Positions 8,055 through 16,163 of a stretch of 64,000 bases of DNA are shown here, in pieces; position 1 is the stretch's first letter; every line of letters starts with the position of its first letter. The stretch comes from Janthinobacterium saanense. GTDB lineage: Bacteria; Pseudomonadota; Gammaproteobacteria; Burkholderiales; Burkholderiaceae_D. Location: NCBI RefSeq assembly GCF_014200675.1, contig NZ_JACHCI010000002.1:124001-188000 (forward strand), written 5' to 3'. The position numbers and the translations under genes were made by a program. The notes beneath the pieces were generated by a model that saw nothing but the letters and a program-made list of their open reading frames with translations, was not told the origin of the DNA and did not search any database.

Positions 8055-8918
8055 TTAGTTTATCGTAATTGCGGGACGAAAAACCGTGCGGAATGCCTTC
8101 AGGGCAGCGGGTTGGTAAATCGTGCCATGGCTTTCGTCCGGCATTTTTTCCACATGCCATTGCAGACTTGCCGGCGCCTGCTTGCGCAGGATATCTTCTA
8201 GGCGCTGCACTTCGATGGCGATGCCTTTTTCGCTACTGCTGGCAAGATACAGGCTATGCTTGCCCGGCCCCTGTTTGGCCAGCAGGGTCGCAGCCTGGCC
8301 AGGCAGGGCGCTGCGGTTCCACCACAGGCTGGGATCGAAGGCCAGGTAATGGTCGAACAGCTGCGGTTCGAGCAAAAAGGTTTCGACCACGAACAGGCCC
8401 GCCAGCGATTCGCCGACGATGGCTGTTTCCTGCGTGGTGCGGTAGCGGCGTTTGACTTCCGGCATCAGTTCATCGCGGATAAAACTGCGGTAGGCGGCCG
8501 AACCGCCCACCACCGGGGCGATCTTGCGGTCTTCGGGATTATCGGTCGGCCCCGTCAAGTCGCGTCGGCGCTGGGTGTTTTGTATGCCGACTAGCATGAA
8601 AGGCCGCATCGTGCCATTGGCAACCGATACCTGCAGCAAGCCGGCCACATGCAAAAAATCTTCCTGGATGCCGCCGTTCGGCATGTACAGCACGGGCAGC
8701 GGCGCATCGGGTGGGGTATTCCAGGCGCGCGCCACATACACATTGATGTGACGCGTTTCGCCCAAGACTTTGGACGCTATGGTGAAACTCTCGCCTATCA
8801 CTAATGGTGTGCTGCTGGCAGTCGCTGTAGTCTGGCTGGCTTGGGCGACCGTGTAATTGATGCCCAGGTACAGCAGCAGGGCGGTGAACATGGAAAGGGA
8901 AAGGCGGGAGCGGCGCAT
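8055..8918 (-). CDS. Exported esterase (esterase D / PF00756-type alpha/beta hydrolase)
   Basis: A 287-residue secreted esterase. An N-terminal signal sequence (MRRSRLSLSMFTALLLYLG...) has a plausible cleavage after AQA near residue 27. The fold begins VLYMPNGGIQEDFLH, the nucleophile elbow is GESLAG at 169-174 (Ser171), and DPSLWWN and a late His in DESHGT follow. This is the layout of the putative esterase family that includes IroE/Fes-like and acetylxylan-esterase-like proteins. The substrate is unknown, and no siderophore genes are nearby to support an iron role. Confidence 0.8.
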   Translation of the reverse strand: MRRSRLSLSMFTALLLYLGINYTVAQASQTTATASSTPLVIGESFTIASKVLGETRHINVYVARAWNTPPDAPLPVLYMPNGGIQEDFLHVAGLLQVSVANGTMRPFMLVGIQNTQRRRDLTGPTDNPEDRKIAPVVGGSAAYRSFIRDELMPEVKRRYRTTQETAIVGESLAGLFVVETFLLEPQLFDHYLAFDPSLWWNRSALPGQAATLLAKQGPGKHSLYLASSSEKGIAIEVQRLEDILRKQAPASLQWHVEKMPDESHGTIYQPAALKAFRTVFRPAITIN

Positions 8919-8992
8919 GGAGTCCTGTCAGTGTCAAAGATGGATGGCATGCGCGGAACATGAGCATGCCATCAGCCATTGTATTGACCGCT

Positions 8993-9631
8993 TTATTTAA
9001 TTGCCAAGAGTTTTCTGTTTTGCACGACACCCGCCTTGTCGATCTCATAAGAGACCAGCAAGCTGCCGTCGGTAGCGCAGGCGTGGCAGCTTTTCAACGG
9101 CGTGGAAAACAGCAGGCTGTGGCCACCATCTCCGCTGCCCGTCGTGCCCACGAAGGAGGCTGGGGCAAACGGCAGCGAGTCTGGATGGGCGGCGGCAAAC
9201 GTGCGCCAGGTGTCGGTGGCCCGATCTTCATCGCGCAGCGGGTCGGCGTCGATATCGACGGCAGTGCCATCGCTGCTGACCAGCAGGCTGCCTTGATTGG
9301 TATTGGCGCGGAACGGATACGTCACGGTGGCGAGGCCAGCTTTGCCCAGCGGCCGCCAGGCGGAAATAAAGCCCGGATTGCCAGCGGCGGCCAGCCCTTT
9401 TGCCGCCGCGATCGCTTGCGGACGGGCGCCGCTTTTTTGCATGGTGCGTAGCAGACAGGTATCGACAGCCTCTGCTTGCGTAGTGCGGCAAGCCGACAAG
9501 GAACGTTCAGGCCAGACGGCGCGCGCATCGACAGAGTTCAGTGGCTGGGCTTGTACCGCCGGCAAGGCGGTCAAGCCGGACAGGGCCAGTATTGCAGGGC
9601 CTAACCATGGGTGAGGAGGTGAAAACAGCAT
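8993..9631 (-). CDS. Hypothetical exported protein with C-terminal CxxC
   Basis: A 212-residue secreted protein of unknown function. The ATG at 9631 is chosen over the upstream TTG at 9646 because AAAGGAG sits five bases before it. A signal peptide ends near ALPAVQA-QP. The mature part contains YPFRANTNQGSLLVSSDG and, close to the C-terminus, SCHACATDGSLLVSYE, a CxxC pair that could form a disulfide or bind metal. Another exported protein of unknown function, at 9701-10399, lies directly upstream on the same strand. Confidence 0.6.
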   Translation of the reverse strand: MLFSPPHPWLGPAILALSGLTALPAVQAQPLNSVDARAVWPERSLSACRTTQAEAVDTCLLRTMQKSGARPQAIAAAKGLAAAGNPGFISAWRPLGKAGLATVTYPFRANTNQGSLLVSSDGTAVDIDADPLRDEDRATDTWRTFAAAHPDSLPFAPASFVGTTGSGDGGHSLLFSTPLKSCHACATDGSLLVSYEIDKAGVVQNRKLLAIK

Positions 9632-9700
9632 CGAAGCTCCTTTCAAGATGGTAAGAAGCTCATTATAAAAGACGCTCCTGTCCGCTTGCGCACTGTAGGC

Positions 9701-10399
9701 TTACAGATATTCCCAGATATCGTTAAACGTTTCTCGTGCGAAATCATTACGCCAGGCTTCCGTGCTCTTTTCGCGGCTGACAGGAAACACGGCGCTCCAG
9801 GTCTGCTGCGGGCCAGATGCGTAGCTGTCGGCAATCTTTTTCAGGCCGGCCTCGCATTGCTCGGCCTTGCAGCCGCTCTTTGCCAGTTGCTGTGCCGCCT
9901 GTGCCCACGACAGCGGCGCCTTGACCAGCTGACATTCGAAACTGACGGCGGAAGTCTGCATGCCACCTTCTTCTTTGACAGGCTCGGCGCCGGTAGTCTT
10001 GCAGACGGCGCCGTTCTTTGCCGCCAGTACATTCGCCGCCAGTTGCTGGGCTGCCGGGGTCAAGCTCGCTTGCATTGCGGCCGGGAATAACCTTGCGATG
10101 GTCTTGCCCATTTCGATGGGAAACTCCGCGGCCGCTTTTCGCAGCTCGCTGAACGAGGCATATTCCGCAGGCTGATGGCCTGCCAGGCGGGTGGCACGCA
10201 AGTATGCGTTGAGCGCAGCAATGCTGGCCTCGTCTTCATTGACCACAGTCTTGATGTAGAGCTTGGCTACCTCGACAGGCGCCAGTTCGGTGCTGGCGGA
10301 TTCTGCGGCCATGGCAGGCTGGGCCAGCGCGGCGCCGATCAGGGTAGCCAGCAAGGTGAAGGATGTTAAATACCGGGCTTGATGCATGCGTTTCTCCAT
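9701..10399 (-). CDS. Hypothetical exported protein
   Basis: A 232-residue protein with a clear signal peptide (LTSFTLLATLIGAALAQPAMA-AES). The mature region is helical and alanine-rich, with cysteines in VCKTTGAEPV, SFECQLV and SGCKAEQCEAG that could form two disulfides. ATG 10399 is the longest start; ATG 10387 (MHQAR) is an alternative giving a more conventional signal-peptide length. A 30-base near-perfect palindrome lies 15 bases upstream. No domain recognised. Confidence 0.6.
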   Translation of the reverse strand: MEKRMHQARYLTSFTLLATLIGAALAQPAMAAESASTELAPVEVAKLYIKTVVNEDEASIAALNAYLRATRLAGHQPAEYASFSELRKAAAEFPIEMGKTIARLFPAAMQASLTPAAQQLAANVLAAKNGAVCKTTGAEPVKEEGGMQTSAVSFECQLVKAPLSWAQAAQQLAKSGCKAEQCEAGLKKIADSYASGPQQTWSAVFPVSREKSTEAWRNDFARETFNDIWEYL

Positions 10400-10413
10400 A
10401 TGAGTATGTTCAT

Positions 10414-10443
10414 CGCCAAAATTGCCTTAAGGAAATTTTGGCG
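10414..10443. promoter_or_regulatory. 30-bp near-perfect palindrome, candidate operator
   Basis: Arms CGCCAAAATT and AATTTTGGCG flank a core that is itself palindromic (CCTTAAGG), with one mismatched pair in 30 bases. It sits 15 bases upstream of the exported-protein start at 10399. No T-run follows on either side, so an operator is likelier than a terminator. Confidence 0.5.
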
Positions 10444-10498
10444 AGCGCATTATATATGGTGAAATGAATAAGTTTGCACACTGCACACACGGCTGGTT

Positions 10499-11083
10499 TC
10501 AGGAGGCGTTGATCCTGGCCAGCAAGGCCTCCAGCAGTTCCCGGCGTTTGCCCTCCGCCTTGCGGGCCAGGGCAGCCAGCTTTTCTACCTTGCCCCAGAT
10601 CGGATACAGCACTCTTTCTACCTCATGGCTTTCCAGTCCCTGTACTTGCTGGTACAGCAGGCCCAGCTTTTCCAAATCTTCCAGCTCGGCCTGCAGCTTG
10701 AGTTTCAAATAGTCGCCAGAGCGGCGCAGGCACGCTACCAATATGGCCTGGATGATATTCGAGCGGTGTTTGCCCAAAGCTTGCGGGTCTTCACGGTTCA
10801 ACTGCTGTATGCGCTCGAACTGGTTGATGGTCCAGGCGACATCGAGTACGGGAAACAGCTGTGCATCGAGCAGGTGGCGCGTCAGGAAGAACGACTCCAA
10901 CGGTTTCGTCGGTTTGCCGCCCTGTTGCAGCTTGTGTTCGATATACGCGTCGATGCGTTCGAGCAGCAGTTACCGCTTGTTATCATCTCCGAAATCCAGG
11001 TCGGTGCGTAACAAACGTTCATCAATCCAGGCGTGGATCGCCGCCGTCGTCTCGTCCCTGATCTGCTGTTCCAGTGCCGTCAT
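10499..11083 (-). pseudogene. Hypothetical gene interrupted by one in-frame TAA
   Basis: Read from the ATG at 11083, the frame encodes MTALEQQIRDETTAAIHAWIDERLL...GDDNKR, then a TAA at codon 38 (10970-10972), then continues in the same frame with LLLERIDAYIEHKLQQGGK... and on through LTRHLLDAQLFPVLDVAWTINQFERIQ to the stop at 10499. Without the stop it would give a 194-residue helical protein. The downstream part has only a TTG at 10900 as a plausible restart. A single G-to-T change (GAA to TAA) would explain the break. Both halves look protein-like, so this is either recent inactivation or a sequencing error. Family not recognised. Confidence 0.65.
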
Positions 11084-11327
11084 GCCAGCATGCCTTTCTT
11101 GTTGGATGACCATTGTGCGCGGCAGTATAAAACAGGCGGCCGATTTGCCCCGTCCGCCACAGTGTGCGCATATTTACATGCTGATAATCAAGTAAATGCA
11201 GGTATGGCTGGACGGAAATCTTGCATCTCGGTATTCTGCGCTGTTGATTGTTATTTCTACACAGAAAGAAACGAAATAATTATTGTCAGGGCAGTGCTGT
11301 TATCTATAAAAAGTAAAGAGGTTAGCC

Positions 11328-12020
11328 ATGAGCGCAGAGAAGCATGTTGTATACGGTACAGAAGATTTGTTGATGAGTTTGTGCAACTCGGTAGTGCGGG
11401 TGCTGAACGTCGCAACGCAAAGCAGGGTGAATTACTCCGGCATGGTGCAGCGCATCACCAAGACTGGCCTGAAGCCCGATATCGGCTGCTTCGTCATGTT
11501 CGACGGCGGTTTTACGGGCTTGGTGGTGCTCAACTTCGCCGCCGATACGGCGATGGAAATCTACGAGCGCTACATGTTGCACATGGGTATGCCAAAGTCG
11601 GAACTGGCCAGTTTCTATACCTCCGATGAGGTGTCGAACATCATGGGCGAGCTGATGAACCAGATCGTCGGTGACTTCACGGGCAAGATCCGCCGCGAGC
11701 TGCAAACCAATATCACGCAGAACCAGCCGAAGATGCTGGTGCTCAACAAGCAGGTGATGCTCAGCGTCGATACGCCGCTGGACCGCCCGGAAATGCGCCG
11801 CGTGACCTTCTACACGGAAAAGAACAATATTTTCTATCTGGAACTGGCCATCGACCGTACCGAGTTCATCAAACTGCATGATTTCGATTCCCGCGAATCC
11901 GACCCCGATGCGCTGATGGCCACCGAGCACGCGAACCGGGAAAGCGCCGCCGCCGCGCCCGCAGCTGCAGCGCCGGATGAAGACGACAACTCCGACCTGC
12001 TCAAGTCGCTGGGCATGTAA
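11328..12020 (+). CDS. DUF3334 family protein, CheX/CheC-like
   Basis: A 230-residue cytoplasmic protein I place in DUF3334. The segment SDEVSNIMGELMNQIVGDFTGKI resembles the helix motif of CheX/CheC/FliY phosphatases (acidic residue followed by Asn), and the N-terminal half has the alternating beta pattern VMFDGGFTGLVVLNF. A low-complexity Ala-rich linker near residue 205 precedes a short acidic tail DEDDNSDLLKSLGM. A role in chemotaxis or flagellar control is inferred from fold resemblance only; no che or fli gene is adjacent. It stands alone, with a 244-base upstream region and a bidirectional hairpin after its stop. Confidence 0.65.
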   Translation: MSAEKHVVYGTEDLLMSLCNSVVRVLNVATQSRVNYSGMVQRITKTGLKPDIGCFVMFDGGFTGLVVLNFAADTAMEIYERYMLHMGMPKSELASFYTSDEVSNIMGELMNQIVGDFTGKIRRELQTNITQNQPKMLVLNKQVMLSVDTPLDRPEMRRVTFYTEKNNIFYLELAIDRTEFIKLHDFDSRESDPDALMATEHANRESAAAAPAAAAPDEDDNSDLLKSLGM

Positions 12021-12032
12021 TTGCCTGGCTTG

Positions 12033-12060
12033 CCACTGACGCTTTATTCGGCGTCAGTGG
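12033..12060. terminator. Hairpin between convergent genes
   Basis: Arms CCACTGACGC (12033-12042) and GCGTCAGTGG (12051-12060) form a perfect 10-bp stem with an 8-base loop between the DUF3334 gene and the convergent DUF6058 gene. The second arm lies within the final codons of the latter. No long T-run, so terminator strength is uncertain. Confidence 0.55.
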
Positions 12061-12757
12061 TGGCCGCAGACAGTCTCATACGCAAGTCTTCCACCAGGCG
12101 CTTGCGGCTGCTCAAGCCATACTCCACCGGCGAAAAGGGCATCGCGGCCGCCGCATAGGCGTCGATCAATGTAGCTAGCTCGATTGCTTCCTGGGCCGTA
12201 AAAGTCGTTTTTCGGCCATGCTCGCTCTTGTGCGCAAGCTTTTCCTGCAACACCTCCTTACAAGCGATCTTTGCTTCTGACACGGGGTCAGAGACACACA
12301 GGCAAAATGTGCCATTCAAGAAGTGGGCCCAGGCGCTGTCTGTGCGCGCAAGCAGACCATCCGCGATTGGCGTGCCATGTTGATCGAAACTGTCAGGCAA
12401 AGGCCAGGTCGTCAGATGCAAGTCGGCTAGCGCCGCTGCGTACCTGGCCGTAAATTGTGCCTTCAGGCGCACCGGCACATTGTGCAAAGCTTCGCCGTTC
12501 GCCAGCGCCTCGCGCGCAACGGCGACCCAGCGCACTTGCGCCGGATGAAAGTAGCGGCCCGGCGCGGAACCGGGCGCCGCCATCTCGCCAAACACCAACG
12601 AGCGCACGGTGCCGTGGTCGCTGACCACATAGGCTGGCGCAGGCACCAGTTGGCCTTCGATCAAGACATCAAGCTCTTCGATACTGATGGCTGCAATGCT
12701 GCTCAGTTGCGCTTCGTTCAGATAGTGATGGGAGAGATAGATGTTGAGTTCTGTCAT
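12044..12757 (-). CDS. DUF6058 family protein, candidate SOS-regulated gene
   Basis: A 237-residue soluble protein, MTELNIYLSHHYLNEAQLSSI..., which I recognise as DUF6058 (named for natural-product clusters although its activity is unknown). Conserved-looking blocks are LIEGQLVPAPAYVV, RYFHPAQVRWV and HFLNGTFCLCVSDP. The ATG at 12757 has AGAGGAAAG upstream. Its promoter is clear: TTGTCA and TATAAT separated by 18 bases, with a consensus LexA box overlapping the -10. That implies repression by LexA and induction by DNA damage. No natural-product genes are nearby. Confidence 0.65.
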   Translation of the reverse strand: MTELNIYLSHHYLNEAQLSSIAAISIEELDVLIEGQLVPAPAYVVSDHGTVRSLVFGEMAAPGSAPGRYFHPAQVRWVAVAREALANGEALHNVPVRLKAQFTARYAAALADLHLTTWPLPDSFDQHGTPIADGLLARTDSAWAHFLNGTFCLCVSDPVSEAKIACKEVLQEKLAHKSEHGRKTTFTAQEAIELATLIDAYAAAAMPFSPVEYGLSSRKRLVEDLRMRLSAATTDAE

Positions 12758-12785
12758 GGGCCGCTTTCCTCTGTCGAATATCTGA

Positions 12786-12805
12786 TACTGTGATTATATA
12801 CAGTA
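12786..12805. promoter_or_regulatory. LexA (SOS) box
   Basis: TACTGT-N8-ACAGTA with an AT-rich spacer (GATTATAT) matches the full 20-base LexA consensus CTGT-N8-ACAG with both flanking TA pairs. It overlaps the -10 hexamer of the DUF6058 promoter and lies 28 bases upstream of that start codon. Confidence 0.8.
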
Positions 12806-12822
12806 TTTTAGTGATTTGACAA
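12793..12822 (-). promoter_or_regulatory. Sigma-70 promoter of the DUF6058 gene
   Basis: On the minus strand TTGTCA (12822-12817) and TATAAT (12798-12793) are separated by 18 bases. The -10 lies inside the LexA box, so LexA binding would block RNA polymerase. Confidence 0.7.
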
Positions 12823-12870
12823 GGAAGGCGCTTTTCAATTTGTACTGGATACTATTAACCGCCTGATGCG

Positions 12871-13410
12871 CTATTCATGTCCCGCAACCGCCGGCGTCAA
12901 TTCAATCGCGCTCAGCTTCCAGTTCCACAGTCCGTGCCGTAGCAAGACCAGACCGCCTTTTTCGTCGCCATCGGCCTTGGCCCGCACGATAAATTTGTCC
13001 CAGCCCGCATAGGCTACGGAGTAATCCTTCTTTTGCTGTGCTCCGGTGTCTGGCGTGCTTTTATCGGCCTCTGCGCCGACCGCGCTCTTGCTGACCATCG
13101 CCGCCACGCCTTCGGGCGAGACCATGGCATCGACCATTTTTCCCAGCATGGTCGTGACCATGGCTTGCCCCATCGCCGCAAACGGGTTATCGCTGGCCGT
13201 GGCAGCCTGGATGCTGTCTGCCAGGGTGGTTTCCAGCTGGCTCTTGATGCTGATACGCAGGGCAGGGAAGTCCACATGCGAGGCCAATGCATCGACATTG
13301 CGTTCGGCGATGGCGTTTTTCATCTGGTGCAAGGCGTAGTAGGGCGAGGCGTACACGCTGGCGGCGAGGGCAACGGCGGCAACAGCGGTGGCGAGGGCGA
13401 TTTTTTTCAA
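12871..13410 (-). CDS. DUF2939 exported/membrane-anchored protein
   Basis: A 179-residue protein with an N-terminal hydrophobic signal/anchor (MKKIALATAVAAVALAASVYASPYYALHQMKNAI). The pattern SPYYALHQMKNAIAERNVDALASHVDFPALRISIKSQL is characteristic of DUF2939, as is the C-terminal region with GWDKFIVRA and VLLRHGLWNWKLSAIELT. Function unknown. It reads toward the DUF6058 gene on the same strand, but the 113-base gap contains that gene's own promoter, so they are separate units. Confidence 0.75.
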   Translation of the reverse strand: MKKIALATAVAAVALAASVYASPYYALHQMKNAIAERNVDALASHVDFPALRISIKSQLETTLADSIQAATASDNPFAAMGQAMVTTMLGKMVDAMVSPEGVAAMVSKSAVGAEADKSTPDTGAQQKKDYSVAYAGWDKFIVRAKADGDEKGGLVLLRHGLWNWKLSAIELTPAVAGHE

Positions 13411-13630
13411 GGTCGATGGTCTCTGAAGGTAAGGCCAGCAAGGCCACCATGATGGTGGATATTGTCTATCCGGCGAAGTGGGAGTAGATTACCTGCCAAG
13501 TGATAGATCGGCAATAATATATTCTTTACGGTACTCGTACTGGTTTTATATGAGATACGGGCTACGTGCCGCCATAGCTGACACCCTGGCTATATGTGAT
13601 TGATTGCAATGTGACTTTATGGAGTAGTTG

Positions 13631-13822
13631 ATGAGTGGTAAGCGTAAATCAATGGGAAACAAGATCAGTCTCATCGGGCTTTGTATCGCGGCTATCGGCT
13701 ATGGTATCGGCATGCATATTCAGCCGGAAACCGGTGCCATTATTATATGGATAGGCTGCCTGGTAGGGTTTTCAGGCATATTGCGGGTATGGTTTGATAT
13801 ATTTTTTGGCTCAAAAGAATGA
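13631..13822 (+). CDS. Small two-helix membrane protein
   Basis: A 63-residue predicted membrane protein with two hydrophobic segments (ISLIGLCIAAIGYGIGM and GAIIIWIGCLVGFSGILRVWF) and a basic N-terminus. GGAG sits six bases before ATG 13631; the preceding TTG is not needed. Function unknown. Confidence 0.5.
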   Translation: MSGKRKSMGNKISLIGLCIAAIGYGIGMHIQPETGAIIIWIGCLVGFSGILRVWFDIFFGSKE

Positions 13823-13917
13823 ACTTTTCAGATACCAATCCCGTACAGCGAGCTGATAACGCCAGGTTATCGGGTGTGCGCGCAATCCGAGGCCAGGTTT
13901 GTCGAACTTGTAGTGTA

Positions 13918-14000
13918 GGGAAAAAATTATACTACCTGCTTTAGCTGGATAAAGGCCGCCATTACTGCTTTCCACCGTTAACATCCCGATACAGTTTGGC
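13918..14000 (+). repeat. Degenerate copy of the ybiT leader and first codons
   Basis: This segment matches 14355-14441 over its whole length at roughly 75-80% by eye: shared ACTACCTG, CTGGATAAAG, TAACATC and CAGTTTGGC. Translated in the matching frame it gives LLSTVNIPIQFG, compared with [12 protein letters not shown] at the start of YbiT, with the start codon lost. Similarity stops right after QFG. The 3' end of the opposite-strand lipoprotein gene lies in it. Confidence 0.75.
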
Positions 14001-14211
14001 ATGTGTTTTTTATGGCTTCATGCTCCCTGGATTGCTCGCATTCCATCTTCAGTCGCTGCATGGCGTCCGGCGCCATCGGCGCGGTCATCATGGCGCGATA
14101 GTTCATGCATGCGTTGGTTTCCTGCTGGATTGTCTGCCTGGGCTGGGGCGATAGACAAGCAGTCAGGCAGGTAATGGAGATGGCTGCGATCATCGCGATC
14201 TTCAATTTCAT
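13978..14211 (-). CDS. Small lipoprotein
   Basis: A 77-residue lipoprotein. ATG 14211 is chosen because it directly opens a lipoprotein signal (MKLKIAMIAAISITCLTAC) with lipobox LTAC; the 42 extra upstream codons have no signal character. The mature part is short and hydrophilic (QETNACMNYRAMMTAP, MECEQSREHEAIK). The last codons (CQTVSGC) are antisense to the degenerate ybiT copy, so the present 3' end was shaped by that duplication. Function unknown. Confidence 0.6.
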   Translation of the reverse strand: MKLKIAMIAAISITCLTACLSPQPRQTIQQETNACMNYRAMMTAPMAPDAMQRLKMECEQSREHEAIKNTCQTVSGC

Positions 14212-14230
14212 GCTGTCCGCCTCATTTAAA

Positions 14231-14248
14231 AGTGCACAAAGGTGCACT
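14231..14248. promoter_or_regulatory. Inverted repeat upstream of the lipoprotein gene
   Basis: AGTGCAC (14231-14237) and GTGCACT (14242-14248) form an 18-base dyad 20 bases upstream of the lipoprotein start. A candidate operator; the regulator is unknown. Confidence 0.4.
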
Positions 14249-14348
14249 ATAGCGTGGACAGACAAGCAATACAGAGAGAGGCCGGATGGTGTGCGCTTGC
14301 CAGTCATTGTTCCTGGGGGGCTTATACAGTGGTTCATAGTGGGTGCTG

Positions 14349-14354
14349 TATAAT
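14349..14354 (+). promoter_or_regulatory. ybiT: Candidate -10 hexamer of ybiT
   Basis: A perfect TATAAT lies 52 bases before the ybiT ATG, just outside the duplicated block. No good -35 hexamer is visible at the usual spacing, so the promoter may depend on an activator or lie slightly elsewhere. Confidence 0.45.
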
Positions 14355-14441
14355 GGGAGAAAAGTACTTAACTACCTGTTTTCACTGGATAAAGACCCAA
14401 TACTAATGCTCTCCACAGCTAACATCACGATGCAGTTTGGC
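14355..14441 (+). repeat. Intact partner of the duplicated ybiT 5' segment
   Basis: Leader and first 12 codons of ybiT, duplicated in degenerate form at 13918-14000. The 355-base interval between the copies holds the lipoprotein gene on the opposite strand. Confidence 0.75.
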
Positions 14442-16004
14442 GCCAAGCCATTGTTTGAAAATATCTCCGTCAAGTTCGGCGACGGCAACCGCTATGGCCT
14501 GATCGGCGCCAACGGCTGCGGCAAGTCGACGTTCATGAAGATCCTGGGCGGCGACCTGGAGTCGTCGGGCGGCAACGTCATGCTCGATACCAACGAACGC
14601 CTGGGCAAGCTGCGCCAGGACCAGTTTGCGTTTGAAGACATGCGCGTGCTCGACGTGGTCATGATGGGCCACACGGAAATGTGGCAAGCCATCCAGCAGC
14701 GCGATGCGATCTACGCCAACCCGGATGCCACCGACGACGACTACATGCAGGCCGCTGAACTGGAAGGCAAAGTGTCCGAATACGACGGCTACACGGCCGA
14801 ATCGCGCGCCGGCGAATTGCTGCTGGGCGCGGGCGTGGACATCGAACTGCACCAGGGGCCGATGAGCAATGTGTCGCCAGGCTGGAAGCTGCGCGTGCTG
14901 CTGGCGCAAGCGCTGTTCTCGAATCCGGACATCCTGCTGCTCGACGAACCAACCAATAACCTCGATATCAACACGATACGCTGGCTGGAAGACGTGCTCA
15001 ACGAGCGCAATTCCACCATGATCATCATTTCCCATGATCGCCACTTCCTGAACCAGGTCTGCACCCACGTGGCCGACATGGACTACGGCACCTTGAAGAT
15101 TTATCCGGGCAATTACGACGAATACATGTTCGCCTCGACCCAGGCGCGCAACCAGCAACTGGCCAACAACGCGAAAGCGAAGGACAAAGTTGCCGAACTG
15201 CAAGAGTTCGTGCGCCGCTTTGCTGCCAACAAGTCCAAGGCCCGCCAGGCAACCTCGCGCGCCAAGCAGATCGAGAAAATCAAGGTCGATGACATCAAGC
15301 CATCGTCGCGCGCCTACCCCTTCGTGCGTTTTGACGGCGAGAAGAAACTGCACCGCCTGGCCGTGGAAGTCGAGAATATCTCGAAAGGCTTTGACCGCCA
15401 GCTGTTCAAGAATTTCTCCATCATGGTGGAAGCGGGCGAACGCATCGCCATCATCGGCGCCAACGGCGCCGGCAAGACCACCATGCTGCGCTGCATCGCG
15501 GGCGAGATCGCCGGTTTGCAACCTGATCAGGGCCGCGTGAAGTGGGCGGAAAACGCCAACGTCGGCTATATGCCGCAAGATCCGACGGAAGATTTCGCCA
15601 AGGATACGAACCTGACCGACTGGATCGGCCAGTGGACGAAAGAGGGCGATGACGACCAGGCCGTGCGTTCCATCCTGGGCCGCTTGCTGTTTGGCGGCGA
15701 TGATGTGAAAAAAGCCGTCAAGGTGTTGTCCGGTGGTGAAAAGGGCCGCATGATGTACGGCAAGCTGATGCTGGGCCGCCACAACGTGCTGCTGATGGAT
15801 GAGCCGACCAACCACATGGACATGGAATCGATCGAATCCTTGAACGTGGCGCTGGAAAAATACGCCGGCACGCTGATCTTCGTCTCGCATGACCGCGAAT
15901 TCGTCTCTTCGCTGGCGAACCGCATCATCGAGATCAAGGAAAACGAAGTGGTTGATTTCCGTGGCAATTACGAGGAATATCTGACCAGCCAGGGCATTGA
16001 TTAA
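14406..16004 (+). CDS. ybiT: ABC-F ATPase, YbiT subfamily
   Basis: Soluble ABC-F protein with two ATPase domains and no membrane segment, 532 residues, the YbiT size class. Family members act on the ribosome at the E site. The start is [21 protein letters not shown] at 14406; the 21-codon upstream extension is not conserved. Domain 1 has Walker [10 protein letters not shown], an atypical signature ([10 protein letters not shown]) and [11 protein letters not shown]. The linker [23 protein letters not shown] precedes domain 2 with [19 protein letters not shown] and [11 protein letters not shown]. Hairpins follow the gene. Its leader is duplicated upstream. Confidence 0.93.
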   Translation: MLSTANITMQFGAKPLFENISVKFGDGNRYGLIGANGCGKSTFMKILGGDLESSGGNVMLDTNERLGKLRQDQFAFEDMRVLDVVMMGHTEMWQAIQQRDAIYANPDATDDDYMQAAELEGKVSEYDGYTAESRAGELLLGAGVDIELHQGPMSNVSPGWKLRVLLAQALFSNPDILLLDEPTNNLDINTIRWLEDVLNERNSTMIIISHDRHFLNQVCTHVADMDYGTLKIYPGNYDEYMFASTQARNQQLANNAKAKDKVAELQEFVRRFAANKSKARQATSRAKQIEKIKVDDIKPSSRAYPFVRFDGEKKLHRLAVEVENISKGFDRQLFKNFSIMVEAGERIAIIGANGAGKTTMLRCIAGEIAGLQPDQGRVKWAENANVGYMPQDPTEDFAKDTNLTDWIGQWTKEGDDDQAVRSILGRLLFGGDDVKKAVKVLSGGEKGRMMYGKLMLGRHNVLLMDEPTNHMDMESIESLNVALEKYAGTLIFVSHDREFVSSLANRIIEIKENEVVDFRGNYEEYLTSQGID

Positions 16005-16028
16005 TCTCATGCCTTGAGCCGTGCGCGC

Positions 16029-16075
16029 CTTGTCTTTGACAAGACAGGGTGCGCGCCGGGCAGCTAGCCTGCCCG
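16029..16075. terminator. Two hairpins downstream of ybiT
   Basis: CTTGTC-TTT-GACAAG (16029-16043) and CGGGCAG-CTAGC-CTGCCCG (16057-16075) lie between ybiT and nadA. Neither is followed by a T-run, so these may be RNA-stabilising hairpins or an incomplete terminator. Confidence 0.4.
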
Positions 16076-16163
16076 AACCGAAGCGCCGCGGTTATCACGT
16101 TCCGGCGCAACTTGCTGCGATATGCGATAGTGCCGGTCTATCCCGTTTTTGTTTGACACATCC

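Noticed and set aside
12275-12300. GGGGTCAGA sequence inside the DUF6058 gene as a dispersed repeat
   Set aside because: Within coding sequence and without a second arm; looks like chance similarity to the 51789 element.
14403-16010. 535-codon open frame antisense to ybiT
   Set aside because: Composition follows the reverse of the ABC-F gene, His/Asp/Gln-rich with no domain; a shadow of high-GC codon bias.
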